From Metallyticus violacea (taxonomy: Eukaryota; Arthropoda; Insecta; Mantodea; Metallyticidae), in the NCBI GenBank assembly GCA_030762175.1, contig CM060840.1, positions 37,908,501 to 37,972,500 on the forward strand: a stretch of 64,000 bases of DNA, written 5' to 3'. Positions 1 through 14,832 of this stretch are shown in pieces. Both the position numbers and the translations under genes were made by a program. The notes below the pieces were generated by a model. It was given only the letters and a program-made list of their open reading frames with translations. It was not told the DNA's origin and did not search any database. Numbering within the stretch: position 1 is the stretch's first letter; every line of letters starts with the position of its first letter.

Positions 1-1311
1 ATATTCACTTGCAGCAATACTCTTGTTTTCATTAACCTCGAAATAAAGGGATCAGAAATGGAACTGTACTTACGACTTAAGCGCAGCAGTATTAACGCAA
101 GCACAATTCTTTGCAGACATATAGAGAGTGATTCAAAACTTTGTAAATGTAAGAAACAATTTGAGGACAGCTACTGTTAATATGTTTAAATATACAAAAT
201 AATGTAAGCAAATTTAATTTATTTGCTCGTAATAATTGCCGTATTACACCTACATTCAATGCAAGTGTAACAAAAGGCTATCGCACTCTTTCATATATCG
301 AAACTGTTATCTAACCATAGCAAACAAACACTTCAACAATGTTTCTCTTCATATTCAGATAACACCACTTCCTGTTCCTATTTGTGCTGCTTAAGTCTGT
401 AAATAACCTAATGAATAATGCCATGTATCTGTTGGGAGACATTTTTTCATACGTTGCTGCCTGTACATACAAATATTGAAAAGCCGTGTCAGATAGAACA
501 GATCAAAGTACAAAGAACCCTTGCCGAAAAAATACGAATGCGCTAACAAGCTTTGTCGTATTGTGAAGAGCGTGATGGTAGTGTTAGTTTCCAACTTTCC
601 CACGGTGCATTCTCCGCAGTGATTCATCATACTTCTTGTTTACAACGATATTACTTCCGTATCACGTGCACATCTAGAGGGCATTTTCTGGCTATTAATA
701 ACAAGGTGTTGTGAAAAACATTGCTCTAAGGCTGGTATCCACGAGCCCTTGAAGCTGAAACCCTTATTCAATAATGATGATGAAAAAGTCGGACAGTCAT
801 TATGTATATAACTAATTCTATTATAGCTCTTTAAACACTAAATCTAGGCAAATTTAATTCCTTACATATTATTAGCTTGCATGCACTCTAAAAAGATTGG
901 TGTGAGTAATAGTTAATTGGAGAAATAGATGTCTTCAGATATTTTAGTCTAAACAAAGGAGGTGATGAATGTAATTGTAATATTCTAAAAATATTTCCAT
1001 TGTTCATAACCCCATAGTAGTCTTTGAGTGTAACATATTGTATTACTACTTAGTAATTTATTTTTGAACAGATATTTCCTGTATTGTAGAAACTACTTTC
1101 TTTTTACTTTCACAGAAGATTTGAACAGTTCTACTACAGAAGCATTTAAAATTCCACAATTTTGGCTATGAACTATGATGTGTGTCTCTGTTGTACTAAA
1201 TGGGACATTTTCGAGTTAAGAAATGTATCTTTGAGCAGCCTGAAGTATATATGTTCTTTCAAATAAACTTCAGGACGAAAGAGCTGCTGCCTATTACCAG
1301 TGATGTTTATG
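1..1311. other. No gene recognised
   Basis: AT-rich sequence with only short open frames on either strand. No conserved motif, RNA gene or repeat family is recognised. Confidence 0.5.
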
Positions 1312-1574
1312 CTAGTCCTGATGGTTTGGTGGTAAACATACTTGCCTCATAGACCCAAGATCGCTGTTTTCTTCCCTGCCAGGGTCGATGGATTAAAAAT
1401 CCTAAGTATGACTTCTTTCGGAAGGTAAATAAAGCCGTGGGTCCCATGTCGTAGATTTACGGCAAGAAAAAGAACCTCAAGCCTGAAAGAAGAGGTCTCT
1501 GAGAAAATATGATCGACTCTTTCACATCTTGAATTGAATGGGACCTAAATATTAAAGAGTATCCTTAAATAAAC
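1312..1574 (+). mobile_element. SINE family A, diverged near-full-length copy
   Basis: A tRNA-like head (TCCTGATGGTTTGGTGGTAA ... CTTGCCTCATAGACCCAAG) is followed by the same body as the copies at 29543-29833 and 57775-58028: GGATTAAAAATCCTAAGTAT, a stretch around GCCGTGGGTCCCATGTCGTA, AACCTCAAGCCTGAAAG, and the end GAATTGAATGGGAC ... TTAAAGAG ... AAATAAA. The promoter box B is badly mutated, so this is an old copy. Confidence 0.8.
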
Positions 1575-2320
1575 CAAATAAAAGAAGAGCATTTTTGCAT
1601 TAGTGCTATTATTTCGTTAATGTTTTCTTGCTTTGAGACATGCGAGGAACTATATACAATAAACATAATGGTAAATTATCAACCTAATTCAAAGTGGCAT
1701 AGGTGGACTGTCAATATGGCTTTAAAGAATGTATGAAAAGGGATACAAAAATGCTTCTCAAAGTAGTTAGTGTTAGCTACTGTTGAAAGCGGGTGATGAT
1801 AAACATACAATATATAAAAGAATACTTCGGAGTATATGTCGTTACCAGGTTTCGGCAGGACGGCGCCAGAACAGTTCTAGCGAAATCTGTAAGAAGTTTT
1901 GGAAATGAAAGCAATTGTGGAAATATTTGTGTTTGTAACATGCAAAACGAAGGTCCACCGATGAAAGTAATAGTGCCTGTATTTGTGATCTATGCTGCTT
2001 ACATGCTCCAAGAATTCTTATATAGTGGCTCTTGCCTCCATTCTACCTTTCGTCATATAATTGAATGACGCGAAGAGCGGGCGATGGAGTTACAGTTGTG
2101 CACCGAGTCAAATTCTCACCATTATATATCAAATCATAATGTCTGGGTCAACTTTCTTGCGGTGTTTTTTCATGCCCTTGAGGACTTAGTGTTGCGTTCA
2201 TTTAGATAGTAAAATCTATAGATCTGAAATGAAATGAGTTGTTATGTCCAAAATTTATTTTAAAAACCATAGATAAAATAATATTTCTTTGTTTAAAAAT
2301 AGTAATGCTCAATTGAGCTC

Positions 2321-2420
2321 GTCGGTCCTGGTGGTGTAGTGGTTACCATGCTTGCCTCCTAAACCCAAGATCGCGGGTTCGAACCCGGCCAAAACCGATG
2401 GATTTTTTCGGGGCATAAAA
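2321..2420 (+). mobile_element. SINE family A, head-only copy
   Basis: An intact tRNA-derived head begins GTCGGTCCTGGTGGTGTAGT and has a box B of GGGTTCGAACC. The anticodon-like loop CCTCCTAA resembles tRNA-Arg(CCT). It continues only to the start of the body (GATTTTTTCGGGGC) and then stops, so the 3' two thirds are missing. It is not a functional tRNA gene: the 3' half of the acceptor stem is mutated (CCAAAACCG against CCAGGACCG in the sister copy) and the element body follows. Confidence 0.8.
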
Positions 2421-5400
2421 TAATATTAATAATTATATTTTGTGAAAATCAGAAGACAAAATTGGCAAACAACTGTACACCAATTCATTTGCACCAAACA
2501 TTTCGAATATGATTTTACTTTGGGAAAAACGGGTAGAAAGCACTTTATTTAGAAAGAGACTCGGAAATTATATTTAAATAATATGCCTATGAAAGCGAAA
2601 TATAATTTAATTTATTCTTCTTTTAGTCCAGTAGTTTAACGGCCACTCAATTCCTTTCATATGGAAAAAGTTGAAAATGTGTGATAAAGGCGTTTAATTT
2701 CCTCTGTGTGGGAAAGCTATTATAAACATTTGCCACATTAATCATAGCAACTGAGAAAAGTCGATAGAGCCTTCAAGTCCACTAATCGACACTCGTATTA
2801 AGCAACGAAAGATTTATATGTTCTGCGCTCTTGACTGATTGCTGTCGCTCTGACTGAAATATCGATTTCACACCTGCAGTTTAACGATAAATGACTATGC
2901 TGTTGGTGCCGCCTTCGCCAAATGTTACTGCAAATCTGTTTGCGGTCAGAGGTATTTCCTGCGGCTGACTGCGTGCGGTACGAGGTAACCATCAACTGCA
3001 GAAGCTCTGATTCGCTCGTTTGCTTTGGTGGAGAACGTCACCAGCACATGACGCGCCTGGCCACCCTGTTTCATATGCGCTCCAAACAGAGTTGTCAATT
3101 GTTATCGACATGTTCAATCTTGGATATAATGTATAACGTTAACAAAATAAAAACACGTGTAAACGTCATACAGTATTTTCCTTACACTGGTAGAAATACA
3201 CTTGGGTGCTTAGTTTTCATCATGTCAACATAATTTTTTCTGTTTTTATTTATTTGTGTATTTTTGTTGTGAAACAGACGTCTTCAGATGCTACCTTTTA
3301 CTTTTGTAAGGTTGTTTTCCGTGGTATTATGACGAAAAATAAATTAAAAGATAAGAATTGAATATAAACAAATAAATAAATAAAAAGTATTGGTCTGACG
3401 TCATAAATGGCAAGGAAATATTTGAAGAAACATTTAAAGATAAATAACAAATTAGAAGCTTGAATTAAGAATAAAAAATGTTCTTAACTATTTTCATTAT
3501 ACTATGTGTTTAAATATGTTTTTCCTTTTTTAATTATATTACGTGTTTTTTTATTTATATCATTTGCACATAAATAAAGTGGGTAAAAGAGATACAGATG
3601 TAATCATCAGCTAAGAATGTGATTCTATAAATAGAGAAAATTAAAAAAGTTAATACATTTTATAACATATTTTAAAATATGTATATATGCACTTTTCATA
3701 GCATTACACTTCTAATACACGACAAGGTATATTGAAAAAACATAACTGGTCAAATTTTTTGGATCTCTTCACTTTCTTCCTTAAGCTCTTCATTTTTCCA
3801 AATTTAGGATGTTTATTGTAAGTCGTAGTTTTTAGCCAGAATTCGATGTTGCGACAGCTGTTTAAATAAATGCAATCATGATATTGTTACTTTATACCTC
3901 TAAATTATTAAATAAATGTATATCGCTTTTTATTTCTATTTATTTAAGGTTTTGTTTTCTTTAATTGATTGCTCAACTAAAAAGTGCATTATATTTATTT
4001 TGTTTTTACTTTCAGTACGTATTCGTAAATGTTTAAGTGTAACATTTCATTCTTTAATTCAACGTTCAAAGAAACGTGTGTTCGTTTTTAGATACTTTCA
4101 TTAGACGTTAAAATTATATTGCAAATATACGAAAGAACTCTCTTAGGAAATAAATAATACATAGTATCCAATACAATTGGTTCAACTGATCGCTGCCGTT
4201 TTCCGGCATTCATTGCTCACAAAATGGTACTGTGGGGCAGCGGCCACATTTCATCTCCACAGCCATTTTCCAACGTCTCACTGTCCATAGAAACGACACT
4301 CCAATAGCTACAAGTTGGCCAAACTTCTCTGTTTTCCAACGCTTTTTTTTTTAAGTACAAATGCATGAAAGATAGTAGAAAAGCGTTCATAAACGTTTCA
4401 TTGTCGTCAACGAGATCTCTTTTTTGTTCAAAAGATACCATCCCCTTTATATGTGTATACAAATAGTCAAGTATTTAGTTACTAAAATGTTAATCATGCC
4501 TTTTCCTTTAAAATTGTGTTTTTATAACTCCTTCGTTCTAAACTACAGTACGGAAATCTTTTATACACATGCTGTTCTAAAATATTACATAAAATGCAAT
4601 GTATTCCAAACAGTAGTATAGAAACAAGTAATCTATCAACTTCCGTCTTGAACAGGTTTCACATAAATCAGTTAAATTAAAATTCTAATAATTAGAGTAC
4701 ATACAACTCAATCTAATGGTGACGCAAAACCCTAAGGCGTCGTTTAATTGTTATACGTTTGACTTGCCTGCTAGGGCTATGGGCTCTATGTGAGGTACAA
4801 ATATACTGAGTATTTCAGAATAAGAAATAAAGTTGACTAAATCCAAATTATTCACGCCAGCAATCAAATTGTTAGAAGAAGAATGTATTTGATTTTGCTA
4901 GTTCAACTGCATAGTCTTTGCGCCATTTTGCTTTCTTCTGTAAAATAACACCAAAATGTAGCATCCATACCAAATTCGAGGAATAGTTCAATATTTTATC
5001 TAAAACTTAACAATAGTGGCTTTAATTCTCCCCTTTTACATGTTCTAAGTTACAGAACCACATCATCAGCTGTCGATGTTGCATCTTTGACTTTCTGCTC
5101 CCACTTGGGAGACTTAATGGTTCCTGGACTTCTACTTGACAACCCCTACTGGTGATCTCTTGGTTTTTGTTCTTAATGGACTCTGTTAAAGATTATGGTT
5201 TGATGTCCCACAGTACGCAAATAACAATCACATATGCATAGTCGATGCCCGTGTCAACGCCATATGTTTTATATATATATATATTACTACAGACCAACTT
5301 TTATCCCTGTATGCACAATAATAGCGTTTATCGTATTAGTTTCTATACCATATTTTGGAACGGAGGCAATAATTGAAAATTATGATTAAGTTATGAAATG

Positions 5401-8400
5401 TAAACATTTGGAATATTTATAAAGCATTAAGAGTATTGTGGAGGTTACAAAAATGAGATATGGCGTATGATAGGTAGCAAAGTTTCTCGTGTCCGTTAGG
5501 AAGAAGGAGAGTTAAGGAAGTAGATAGCGGTTGCTCTACGCATTATGCATGGTTACGGTTGGCTTGGTTTGCAAGAGGACAGTCGAGCGAAAGTTATGAG
5601 CTAAGCAACACATCTCCTTAGCCTCCGGAATGCGAGGGAACCATGAAGTAGAATTATGGGTAATTAATTATGTTAAATATTTTCAAGAATAATAATATGT
5701 AAACTTCATATGTAGCATCAATGATTCCTTAATATTCCATGTTCAGATGTTTAGAATGTAATTCTATTTTTAATAGGAAGAATGATTGGCCTTTTCACCT
5801 ACCTGCCCTCTTGAAGGAGTTTGAGAGAAGGGCAGGAATTAAAGATTCTTAATTTACCACTACCCATCATTATGTTGCGATTTCGATTGCTTATTCTGGG
5901 CAAACTGAACACCGTGCATTAGAATACACTTTACTGGATGCAAGTTTATACACCTCTCGCCGACAGCATCTTTAAGAGAATGCGGGTCTGTGGGTGTGTA
6001 TGCATGCATGTAAGTTTCAATAAGGTATGGGTATAATCAAACAGCATTTTCAATCTTCTAGTTTTTTTCTTGACCTTCATGGGTGACAATATTTGAAATA
6101 ATCGCCCAGAAACAGAACATAACTAGCCTGTTTATTGTTGGGAGAGCTACTGATAAGGGCCGTGAATGAAACCAAAGTTAGAATTTGACATTTAGCCGGT
6201 CAGTACTGACATGAATTTATTTGCTTCTTCTAATGTCTTTAGATTTCAAGTGAAACCTCTTCTAATTATCTCACACATTTGTATAAATGAATTGTATTAC
6301 GAAATAAATATTTTGGTTGATCTATTTCAATATATTTCCCACATTATTATTACATTTCTTGATAGCAGCATTATAAAAAATCCAGTTATCTCATGGATTC
6401 ACACTCATATTAGGGAGATTAAATGCATTTGACAATCTTATATGTAAATAAAAGATAAGTGCCTAGTCGGATATTTTCTTCCTACGAACTGCCAAAAATC
6501 GTTACCGTTAAATAATGAGAACGAAATATATCATATATTAAGGCAATTTCGGAACTGAAGCCATCTGTCAGTTAGAAAGCAAATTGAATGTACTTGGAAT
6601 TTGACGCGACAAAATGTGTCTCGGAATAATTCCTATGCAAACTACATAAATCTTAGCTAATGGGCTTAATTTTGGAAGAAATACAAATATATTCTAAAAC
6701 AGACATCAAATGAACACGGATTAGAAATTATTATATGTCAATCCAAAGATAACTATTAGTTTGTGATTTATTTTCCATATAAAATAAATGATTGTTAAAG
6801 AAAGAAAGTGTAAGCAAAATCATATGTTTTTGTTCTTGAAATATTCATTCATATTCATTACGGAAATGATCTTCCATTCTTCCGCGCCCTAAACGTTCTA
6901 GGGTGAAGGACAAGCGGAAGGCCAACATATATCACCCTTAGATGTCAGCCGTGAACTGTTGATCCGGAAACAAGAGAACTGGCCCCAGAATTGACCACCA
7001 TGCTCTGTGAAGTGTGAATTCTTATTCAAAAGAAAGAAGGGCGTGTTACAATAGTCCACGTGTCGGCATGCGCTCCAGGGCGAGCCTGAAACCACAGAAA
7101 GCTCATTGACCGAGCATTTTATGCTCGACACTGGTATGCCCCTTCGAAATAAGTTAAAAGGCAGAGGGTTGTATGCCGTTAATGATGGCTGCTCAATACC
7201 ATGTGGGTGGTAAAGGTCAACAGAAGTAAAATTGACAATGAGAAGGGTGATTTAGAGGAGAACCAGATGCAGAATGTGCGATTTCCTTGCAGAACACAAT
7301 GGGCACAAATTTGAAACTCGATTCTGTATTGCAATATTTGTTATGGGGAAAGTCTGGATTTTCAGATTTTTCTAGATTTCCTTCGATTCTGTAATTAGTT
7401 AATTACGTTTCACTTTTACCTCTCACTTTCACATTGTCTTCGTGTTCTTTTGATTTGTTATTACAGCAAAGACCATAACGTCTGTTGGTTTGTATGGGTA
7501 TTTCTCTTCCACTTGCTGTGCTACCATGAGCTAATCTCTTTTTAATGAAAACGTAAATGCATATGTTTTCTGACCATAGCACACGTCATAATTCTACTCT
7601 TTTGTAAATATTCAGAAAATATACGCAAAGATCAGCCTTTATTTAAGTTATTTTAATAAACTGCTCAATAAATATCTATAAAGATTTTTTTCAAGCAACA
7701 CTCTTTAATTGTGTATGAAATTGCTGTACTAATAATAAGACACTGGGGCCATTGTGGGACTAATCGACGGACATTTGCTTCAATGTACACGCCTTGCTCT
7801 TTCCACCTTCGTTCATGTCCAGTCATGTCCAGTCCTAGTGGCTTATCCTTGCCGTTCCGCCCTGCATAAGCGCGGAAGAAATATTTTTGTTGACAGCTTT
7901 CCATTTTGGTAGGCCCATTAGTTCATCTTCCCATTTATGACCTTGGATTTCTGGACCGATATTTAGAGCACTGTCGTATACAAATCCCACTCTGGACGAG
8001 AGACAGTTGCTCCTACAAGGCAAACTGCACCTTCTATATATAAAGAAGTTCACTATGGCGGTAAGCGTTAATTTATTCTCACATACAAGGCCATAAAAAG
8101 CCTTCCCCATGATGCAGTGATCAGAGCTCCAGCCTATTTATTTCTGAATTTCGAGTTCAACTTTCGGTCCTGTCATGGACATTTTCCTTGTCTGGTTAGG
8201 TTAGCCTCCCCAGCAGTCACCATCTTCATATTCGCGATAACTTATTAGCACTTTCCAGAAATCGACTTAACGTTGAGGAAAAAATAATAACAAATAAATA
8301 AACATACCCTCCTCCCATTTTCACAATATGTTCATAGGCGCTATCTTGTAAAGCCGTGGTTTCTGTCTGTTAGCCCTAATAGTAAGTATTGATCACATCA

Positions 8401-11400
8401 GGTAAATGGCATCATTCTTTCCTATTATAAACTTATTATTTTTCATATTTGGCTCGAGTTGGTGTGAGATTTCGGGGAGAATAGTTTGTTCAGAAAAAAT
8501 GGTTTCATTGTAGGATTGACATTGTAATAATCATTGCCGTCAATTGTGCATTCTTTCTGAGGAATTTCAATATTTGTTAGCCTCCAGGACTATCTCCACT
8601 TTTTCATCCAGTGACTCAGATAATTCAGGTAACCCCATAATATAGAAATAATTATAATTAGAGGTAATTGTGTTCAATCATAAATTGCAATACATTTTTT
8701 TTTATTCTTTAAGCTACTCTGTGCTGAGAATTCCTTTCAAATGCATTAGACATTATTATTTGTATATTAAATTGTAATTTATTAGGCATGTATGCGGGAA
8801 ATTGTTGATTACGGTGTTTCACACTGCTTAACTTTCAGAGTATAAAGAATCGATTATTGCAGTATTTTACATTAACATTGTTAAATTGTTTTAAAGGAGA
8901 GAAGCTTCTTAAAAGTTGTATATTTGTTATATTGTTAAAATTGATCAAAGTAGAGAGTGCAATTTCTATATTTTCCATTCAGAAAGTAATTTATCTTTCC
9001 TTGGACAAATCCGGGGGTTACCATTCGATACAAGTGTTTTGCTGTAACATTTGTAGGAGAATGTCGCACAAAACTAGTACTAACTTCAACTTGATTGTTA
9101 AAGTTTGGTAACTAAAGTTAAATCTGAACTCAAATTGGAATTTTTAGCAACAATAAAATACTTGCATAAATCAGAGATGGAGAATTTCCAGAGGAGTTCA
9201 GAAGTTGGTGAACTTCTTATTAGAAATTGAAAAATATTGTAACGAGTTTTGATTGTTGAACGATTTAAAAAACTTCTACTATAAAAAGAAATGTGAGAAA
9301 CAGTTTTTATAAAGGGAGTACATAACAATCTCTGCTCGCCTATATCTTCGACTTATTTTATGTGCTTCGCTCTCTTTTATGTCTATTTATCTTGTTCCCA
9401 TTAACCTTGGGTATCTATGTTGCATCGTCATAACATAAATATGCAAGTAACCACAAATATACAATTGGTTGCTTATAATAGAATTTGGAATGCTTTATAA
9501 CTTGGCCATCGAAAACAAAAGCATAACCCGAAGCTTTGGTTTGAGAGACTGAAGCTTTGATTCTTAAACTGCATTAGCAGGATAAAAAGCTTTAAGAAGC
9601 AAAAAAGAAAGTATTGACTAGAGTGAATCATCGATGTAACGAAAGCAAGGAAAAGTGCTGAGGTAAGTAGGAATAGAGGAAGGAAGTGAGTGTCTGCTGG
9701 GGTTTCCGTCGTTATCTTTCAAACATAGACCGAGGGAGAGATACACACTTAACGCCTGCTCCCTTTGTTTCCTTTTATCTGCATTACATAGGGCGGCAAA
9801 TGCGTTTTAAGTGTATTTGCTAAGTACATAGTTGGCATAAGACGTCAGCGAAAGAAGTAGAGGAAGAAAGGCAACACCACCAGTTGTGTTCCCAAAGGAC
9901 GATAAAGGTTTTTGTTTACATTAACCAAAACACCAAGAGATGTGAAGCATGGTTCGCGTTTCAGACAGATCAATTCTTCAAGTGCAACGGCCAATAATGG
10001 TCATAGTTATAAAAGCATTCGTCTATTATAGGCATAGATACACAAAATATAACAGGAATACGGGACAACCTCTGAGGGCCAAGACAAAAGAAAAATAGAT
10101 CATATAAATGTTATGTTCAGAAATGTCTGCTTAATGAGTTATTATTGAAATATGACTTTAAACGTGTTTCGAGGCACAATCCAACAACTTAAGTTATAAT
10201 AATAATTAGCTTTTTCAGACAATCGAGTGGTGTTATCGAAGTCTGATTCTGATGATGTACTCTAGATGACAAATTGTTGCCAAAGATACTTTGTTTATGT
10301 TTATAAGGACAACGCGTAGCTACGTTGCCAAACTAGGTGGGCTATTTTGTTTCCATAGCATCTTGAAACTCAACAATTGAGACTAACTCTTATATGTAGA
10401 ATGAAGCTGATGCTGGCACGTGCTTAATGGGCTTAGTCCATGAGAGGAAATGTAAAAAACACTTAGCGAGCTGTACAAACTGGTTCCCATACATGGGAAA
10501 AATGACAGCTGAAGAGTTAGCTTATGAAATTTATAAGTACAGATCTAAGATAAATATGGAACGACGAAACAGTCCTCCTTCATTGCCCACGCGGTTTTGA
10601 CATCCCTGCAAAAGAGATATTTGCGCGAGATAGTTACAGTGTGGGCTTTTGCCCAATGGAAATAACCTCTTCCAGCAAAGATGGAGATAGGTCAGTGAAA
10701 GTAATTAATGTTTGACAAGCTTTTCAATCAGCAAGGCAATTACAGCTGTAGCAAAGTTCTTCACATCATCAATGAGAGAGTTTATTGTGCGCTGTTCTCT
10801 TAAAGAAAACATCGACGAACTATGGAAATTATTGAGAGGACAAAGAGGAAACCTTTGGCAATTCAGCGATATCGAATTGATAGGGTGAATAAGGAAAACA
10901 TTGCTCACTGGAGATGTGTACGTACGCGGAAATTTAACGGGTGGATATCCAGTAAGAAATTAGCGAATTTTTGCATCGTTATGTACCTAATGTAGCAGTA
11001 ACCAAAATCAACAATTATTCCTTCTCTGCAAGAAAACGAGCAAGAGAAAATACTGATTGTATATCCACCATAGACAATGAAGAAGTAGTTACACTAATTG
11101 TGGTAATGAATTTTAACAGAGACCGCCAAGCACAGTCTATATCGTGTGCGAAAAAGAGGACAGGAGCCAGGAAATACAGTTTTCTCAAGAGGTGCTATAC
11201 ATGAAACGTGAAAGTAACTGTTTGCTTGCTGATAGTGGAAATACCGAAGATCGAATTTTGGTGTTTGCGAGCAATAAAGAAAGAGAAACGATGGTAGAAA
11301 GTAAAATGTTTGTAATGGATGGACCTTCAAGAGATCCAGGAAACAACTCTCGAATATCTAGAGAGACAGAACTGACTGAAAAACAGCCTATTGCCGTTTG

Positions 11401-14319
11401 CTCTTTCCCTAAATAGCTTTCTGCTTTTCTTTATTTGATACGCGTAAATGTCCAGCGCGTTGTATCCCGGGCCCCTGCAAAACTTTACCTCATGCTCGCT
11501 TATTTCAGTTGTAAAAAGAAAGCAAATTCTTCACAAGCGTTATGTCCTTAATTTTATTTATCATAGAAAGCCTTAGTTCTATGGGCTACGAAAGGTCACG
11601 AATGATAGGTGGACTTTTAGTGATGTCAAAAAATGTTGCAGCTCTTGTCAAATGATTTGTTTTAGCTATAATATAAAGTATTTTATATTTTAGTACATCG
11701 CCGCCACCATATAGCGAATTTAATCGGCGATTAGCGGCCAGCCGTCCATAGCAAAAGTGTCGCGTGCGCGGCTCATGACTTTGCAAATCATTCTATACTC
11801 TGTGAAAAGAGCATGCTTTTTTTCATATCATTAAATCAGTTCAGTGAAAATTTTACGGAAGCTTATGCTATAATGTTGCATTTTTTGTGGCACTTATCGT
11901 CTGCATAAGGTCTCTGTGGTAGAAGTGGTCGAAAATTAAAAAAGGAAAAGAATTTTTTTCCTAAACAGCCTAAAAGGCTCATATTCACCGTCGCTTTTAA
12001 GAGAGATAATAATCTTTGTTTACTGAGTGTTTATTATCTATTTAGATTTTATTCCTTATATAATGGTTCCGCCAGAAGAATAGAAGTTTTGTTTATCAAA
12101 CACTAAAATTATTTAGATGAACAGTTCAGTTTGTTGCAATATTTAGTGTAGATTTACCTCAGAAATCTAATGTCTGGAACTACCATTCATATCTTCCCTA
12201 GTTAAATATTGTTGGTGCTAGAGAGAGTGCTTAGTATAAGAAATGAAGCATAGACGTCTTGGTAACAACATTTAATTGAAGCATCTCAACGCTGATGTTT
12301 ACTTACTAACATGTGCATTTCTTCTGACAGAAATGATTTATGTTGAATGTGAAAAATGTTTAATATAATGTTATACTAATCCAATAATAGCCTCATGCTA
12401 TTATTACGTGCTGTCTTTGATGAGCAATCATTTCAAGCAGCACATTTCTATTCCAAGTTGTCCATCAAGGAAGATCCTTTATTGTTAAAATAATTCGTAA
12501 CTAGGAGGATTTTGATCTGACAATAGCCACCTTGGTAAGAGTAAATGTTTTTCAAGGCAAGCCATGCTTGTTGGTGACAAAACCTCTATATTTGGCCATT
12601 GGTGTTGCCGTATTTAGCGGATATTTTTTATTGTTGAGTATAAATATTCTAACGTTTAATTTACGTCATTTCTATCCCTTTCTATCTATCTCTCTGACCT
12701 TGAAAGGAAGCAATTATAAGTGGCAGTATAAGAAAACTGGTTTTGAATGGTTAGGGGGCGCACGACATTTGTAGAGATGAAATACGTGGAACAGCTGAGG
12801 AACGCGGTGATAGACAACGTAATCACTTGCCGCGGGAAACACGGCGATAACATGCTTACGTAACCACACGCTCGTCACACGGATGTAAACTTCTACATAC
12901 TTGTGTGTTTTAACCTTCACTAACGTTAGCCTTCATGCTTATAAGCTGAAAATAGTCGGTCATTTGTCGTACTCAAATACAAATTACTTTTATCAGTAGT
13001 TCAATTGTCTGTACTTTAGATTTATTCTCTATCATTATAATGTGAAACTCAAAGAAATTAGGCAAGGTTATTAAAATCGACTTAGAAGTTATAATGTAAA
13101 GAAACGGGCTATAATCAATAAATGTTATCAAATTCTGGCGAATGCTGCTAATTTGCTTATCTATTGTGAGAAAATGCGGTTTTAGAAGAAAAATAAAAAT
13201 GTGGGGCTAAAATGAAGTCCAGAAAACCAAACATTTATCTTTGTCAAAAATCCCAAAAAAATAAAGTTAGATTAAAATATACTTTTCTTCTTCTGCTACT
13301 TCTTCTTGTTTTTCTTTCTCCTGAGTTTTAGTATTCTGTGCCCACATTTTCGGGAACACCTACCTGATGAACGGCGATATATTTAAAATTTGTCTCTGGT
13401 TACGTTGACCATTCTACCTATAGTATATGCATTCCATCCATTCTATTATTCTTATTTTTGTCCATTTATTGATGTTTATAATTGTATATTCATTCCTAAT
13501 ACCTTACTTTCTGTCTCTTATATCTTATTGTTTATTTGTTATTTTTTTATTTATAACTTTTAGAATATTCATTTCTGCAGGTTCCAGCACTATTTCTGTC
13601 TCATTCGTTTCTGATCTAGTTTCGTTGAATCATTCAAGCATAATTAATGTATCTTAATCATTTATTGAATTGCTTTTCTAAATCTCCACCTTACAATGTA
13701 ATTTATAGATATGGAAACTACAGAGCTCATTAAATTGTGTTTATATATTTCTAATTTGCATCTTATCATGTCACGTTAATTTTAATGCATTTAATTAACT
13801 TATTCATTAAAACACATGTTTAAAAGAAATTAAAAAATGAAAACGCATGGACAATAAGAATAGTTTGTGCTGTTACCCACAGTTAAAAATAAATTTAGTA
13901 CAAAAACCTCTAAGAGAAATGTTTTAATTTATTAATTAGGCCGATAAAGGCCTATGGGGCAGAAACGTAGCTAGTTAATAAAAATATGCCTGTAAATGCA
14001 ACAGACGACACAACCATGAAATTAAGAAATATCTTGGGTATTTGCATGTAGTAAGTTATTTGAGTTTCAAGACTAAGATGTTTGGGGCATGTATATTTAA
14101 TGATAAATTTAAGCAAAGAAAAAGATATTTTCAGCAAAAACCCAGAGCAAAGTTCAGGAGGAGTAGACGAGGGAATTGTGCTCACAGAATATGAAAATAT
14201 TCGGAATTCGCAGCGTTTAACGCCTGTTTTTATTCCTGTGACCCCAGACGATAAACCTAATTACGCATTAGACGCGATAAGAAATTAGAAAAGTAATTTT
14301 GGATAGAAACTTTCTGCTT
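2421..14319. other. Gene-poor stretch, nothing firmly recognised
   Basis: AT-rich non-coding sequence with scattered open frames of 60-100 codons and no recognisable domain. A slightly GC-richer patch at about 2800-3110 has overlapping open frames on both strands (for example 2922-3233 plus). Others lie at 7665-8110 minus and 11144-11416 plus. None has convincing splice context or a family I know. A short AT dinucleotide run lies at 5268-5284. Confidence 0.5.
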
Positions 14320-14490
14320 TAGTTAAGGGTACTTCCTCGGCATTTGCCATATATTGGGCTATGGAAAATCTGGAAGAAGAAGAAGAAGAAGAAGAAGAAG
14401 AAGAAAACTAATTCAGTAGGATGATCCCGGCGGAATTTGAACCCATGACTGCTCGACAGTGAATATAGAGACTATAAAGCCATTCAAGAA
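14320..14490 (-). mobile_element. SINE family B, decayed copy with internal microsatellite
   Basis: It shares the family B words GGTACTTCCTCGGCATTTGCCA, GGAAAATCTGGAAGA and, after the microsatellite, CCCGGCGGAATTTGAACCC (the complement of box B). The head beyond box B is strongly diverged. An AAG run interrupts the position where the other copies read GGAAGAAAAC. Confidence 0.65.
14374..14406. repeat. (AAG)n microsatellite inside a SINE
   Basis: About ten AAG/GAA units sit exactly where the sister SINEs carry a short GGAAGAAAAC. This suggests that the microsatellite grew from the element's own purine-rich seed. Confidence 0.9.
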
Positions 14491-14832
14491 CTGGGATAAA
14501 TGGAAGAAAGTAATGTATGTAATACAGCTTCCACTATAAGCTATATTTTCATGCAAGAAGAAGTTTCATCCTCTGTTATTTTCTCCTTTAATTTAAAATG
14601 CTAAGTGGGCAATTCTATGAAGTTCATTGAAATTAAAACAACCGAGACATATTATCAAGATAAGTTAATGCAACTTACATTAACAACTAGAGACATTGAA
14701 TGCTTATTTCCGTGGATAAAAATGTACTGGGATGTGGAAACCTTACCAAACAGCATCCTGCCCCTGTTGATCTGAGTAAAATTTGTGACCCCAAAGGTGC
14801 TTCTTTAACTCTAGAATTATGAGTTACCTGAG

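Noticed and set aside
2321..2400. Possible tRNA-Arg gene
   Set aside because: The same head occurs with the SINE body at 29543-29833, and here the acceptor stem no longer pairs; a SINE head, not a tRNA gene.
7665..8110. Two overlapping minus-strand frames of 79 and 91 residues
   Set aside because: No recognisable domain, no splice structure and no repeat family match I can name.
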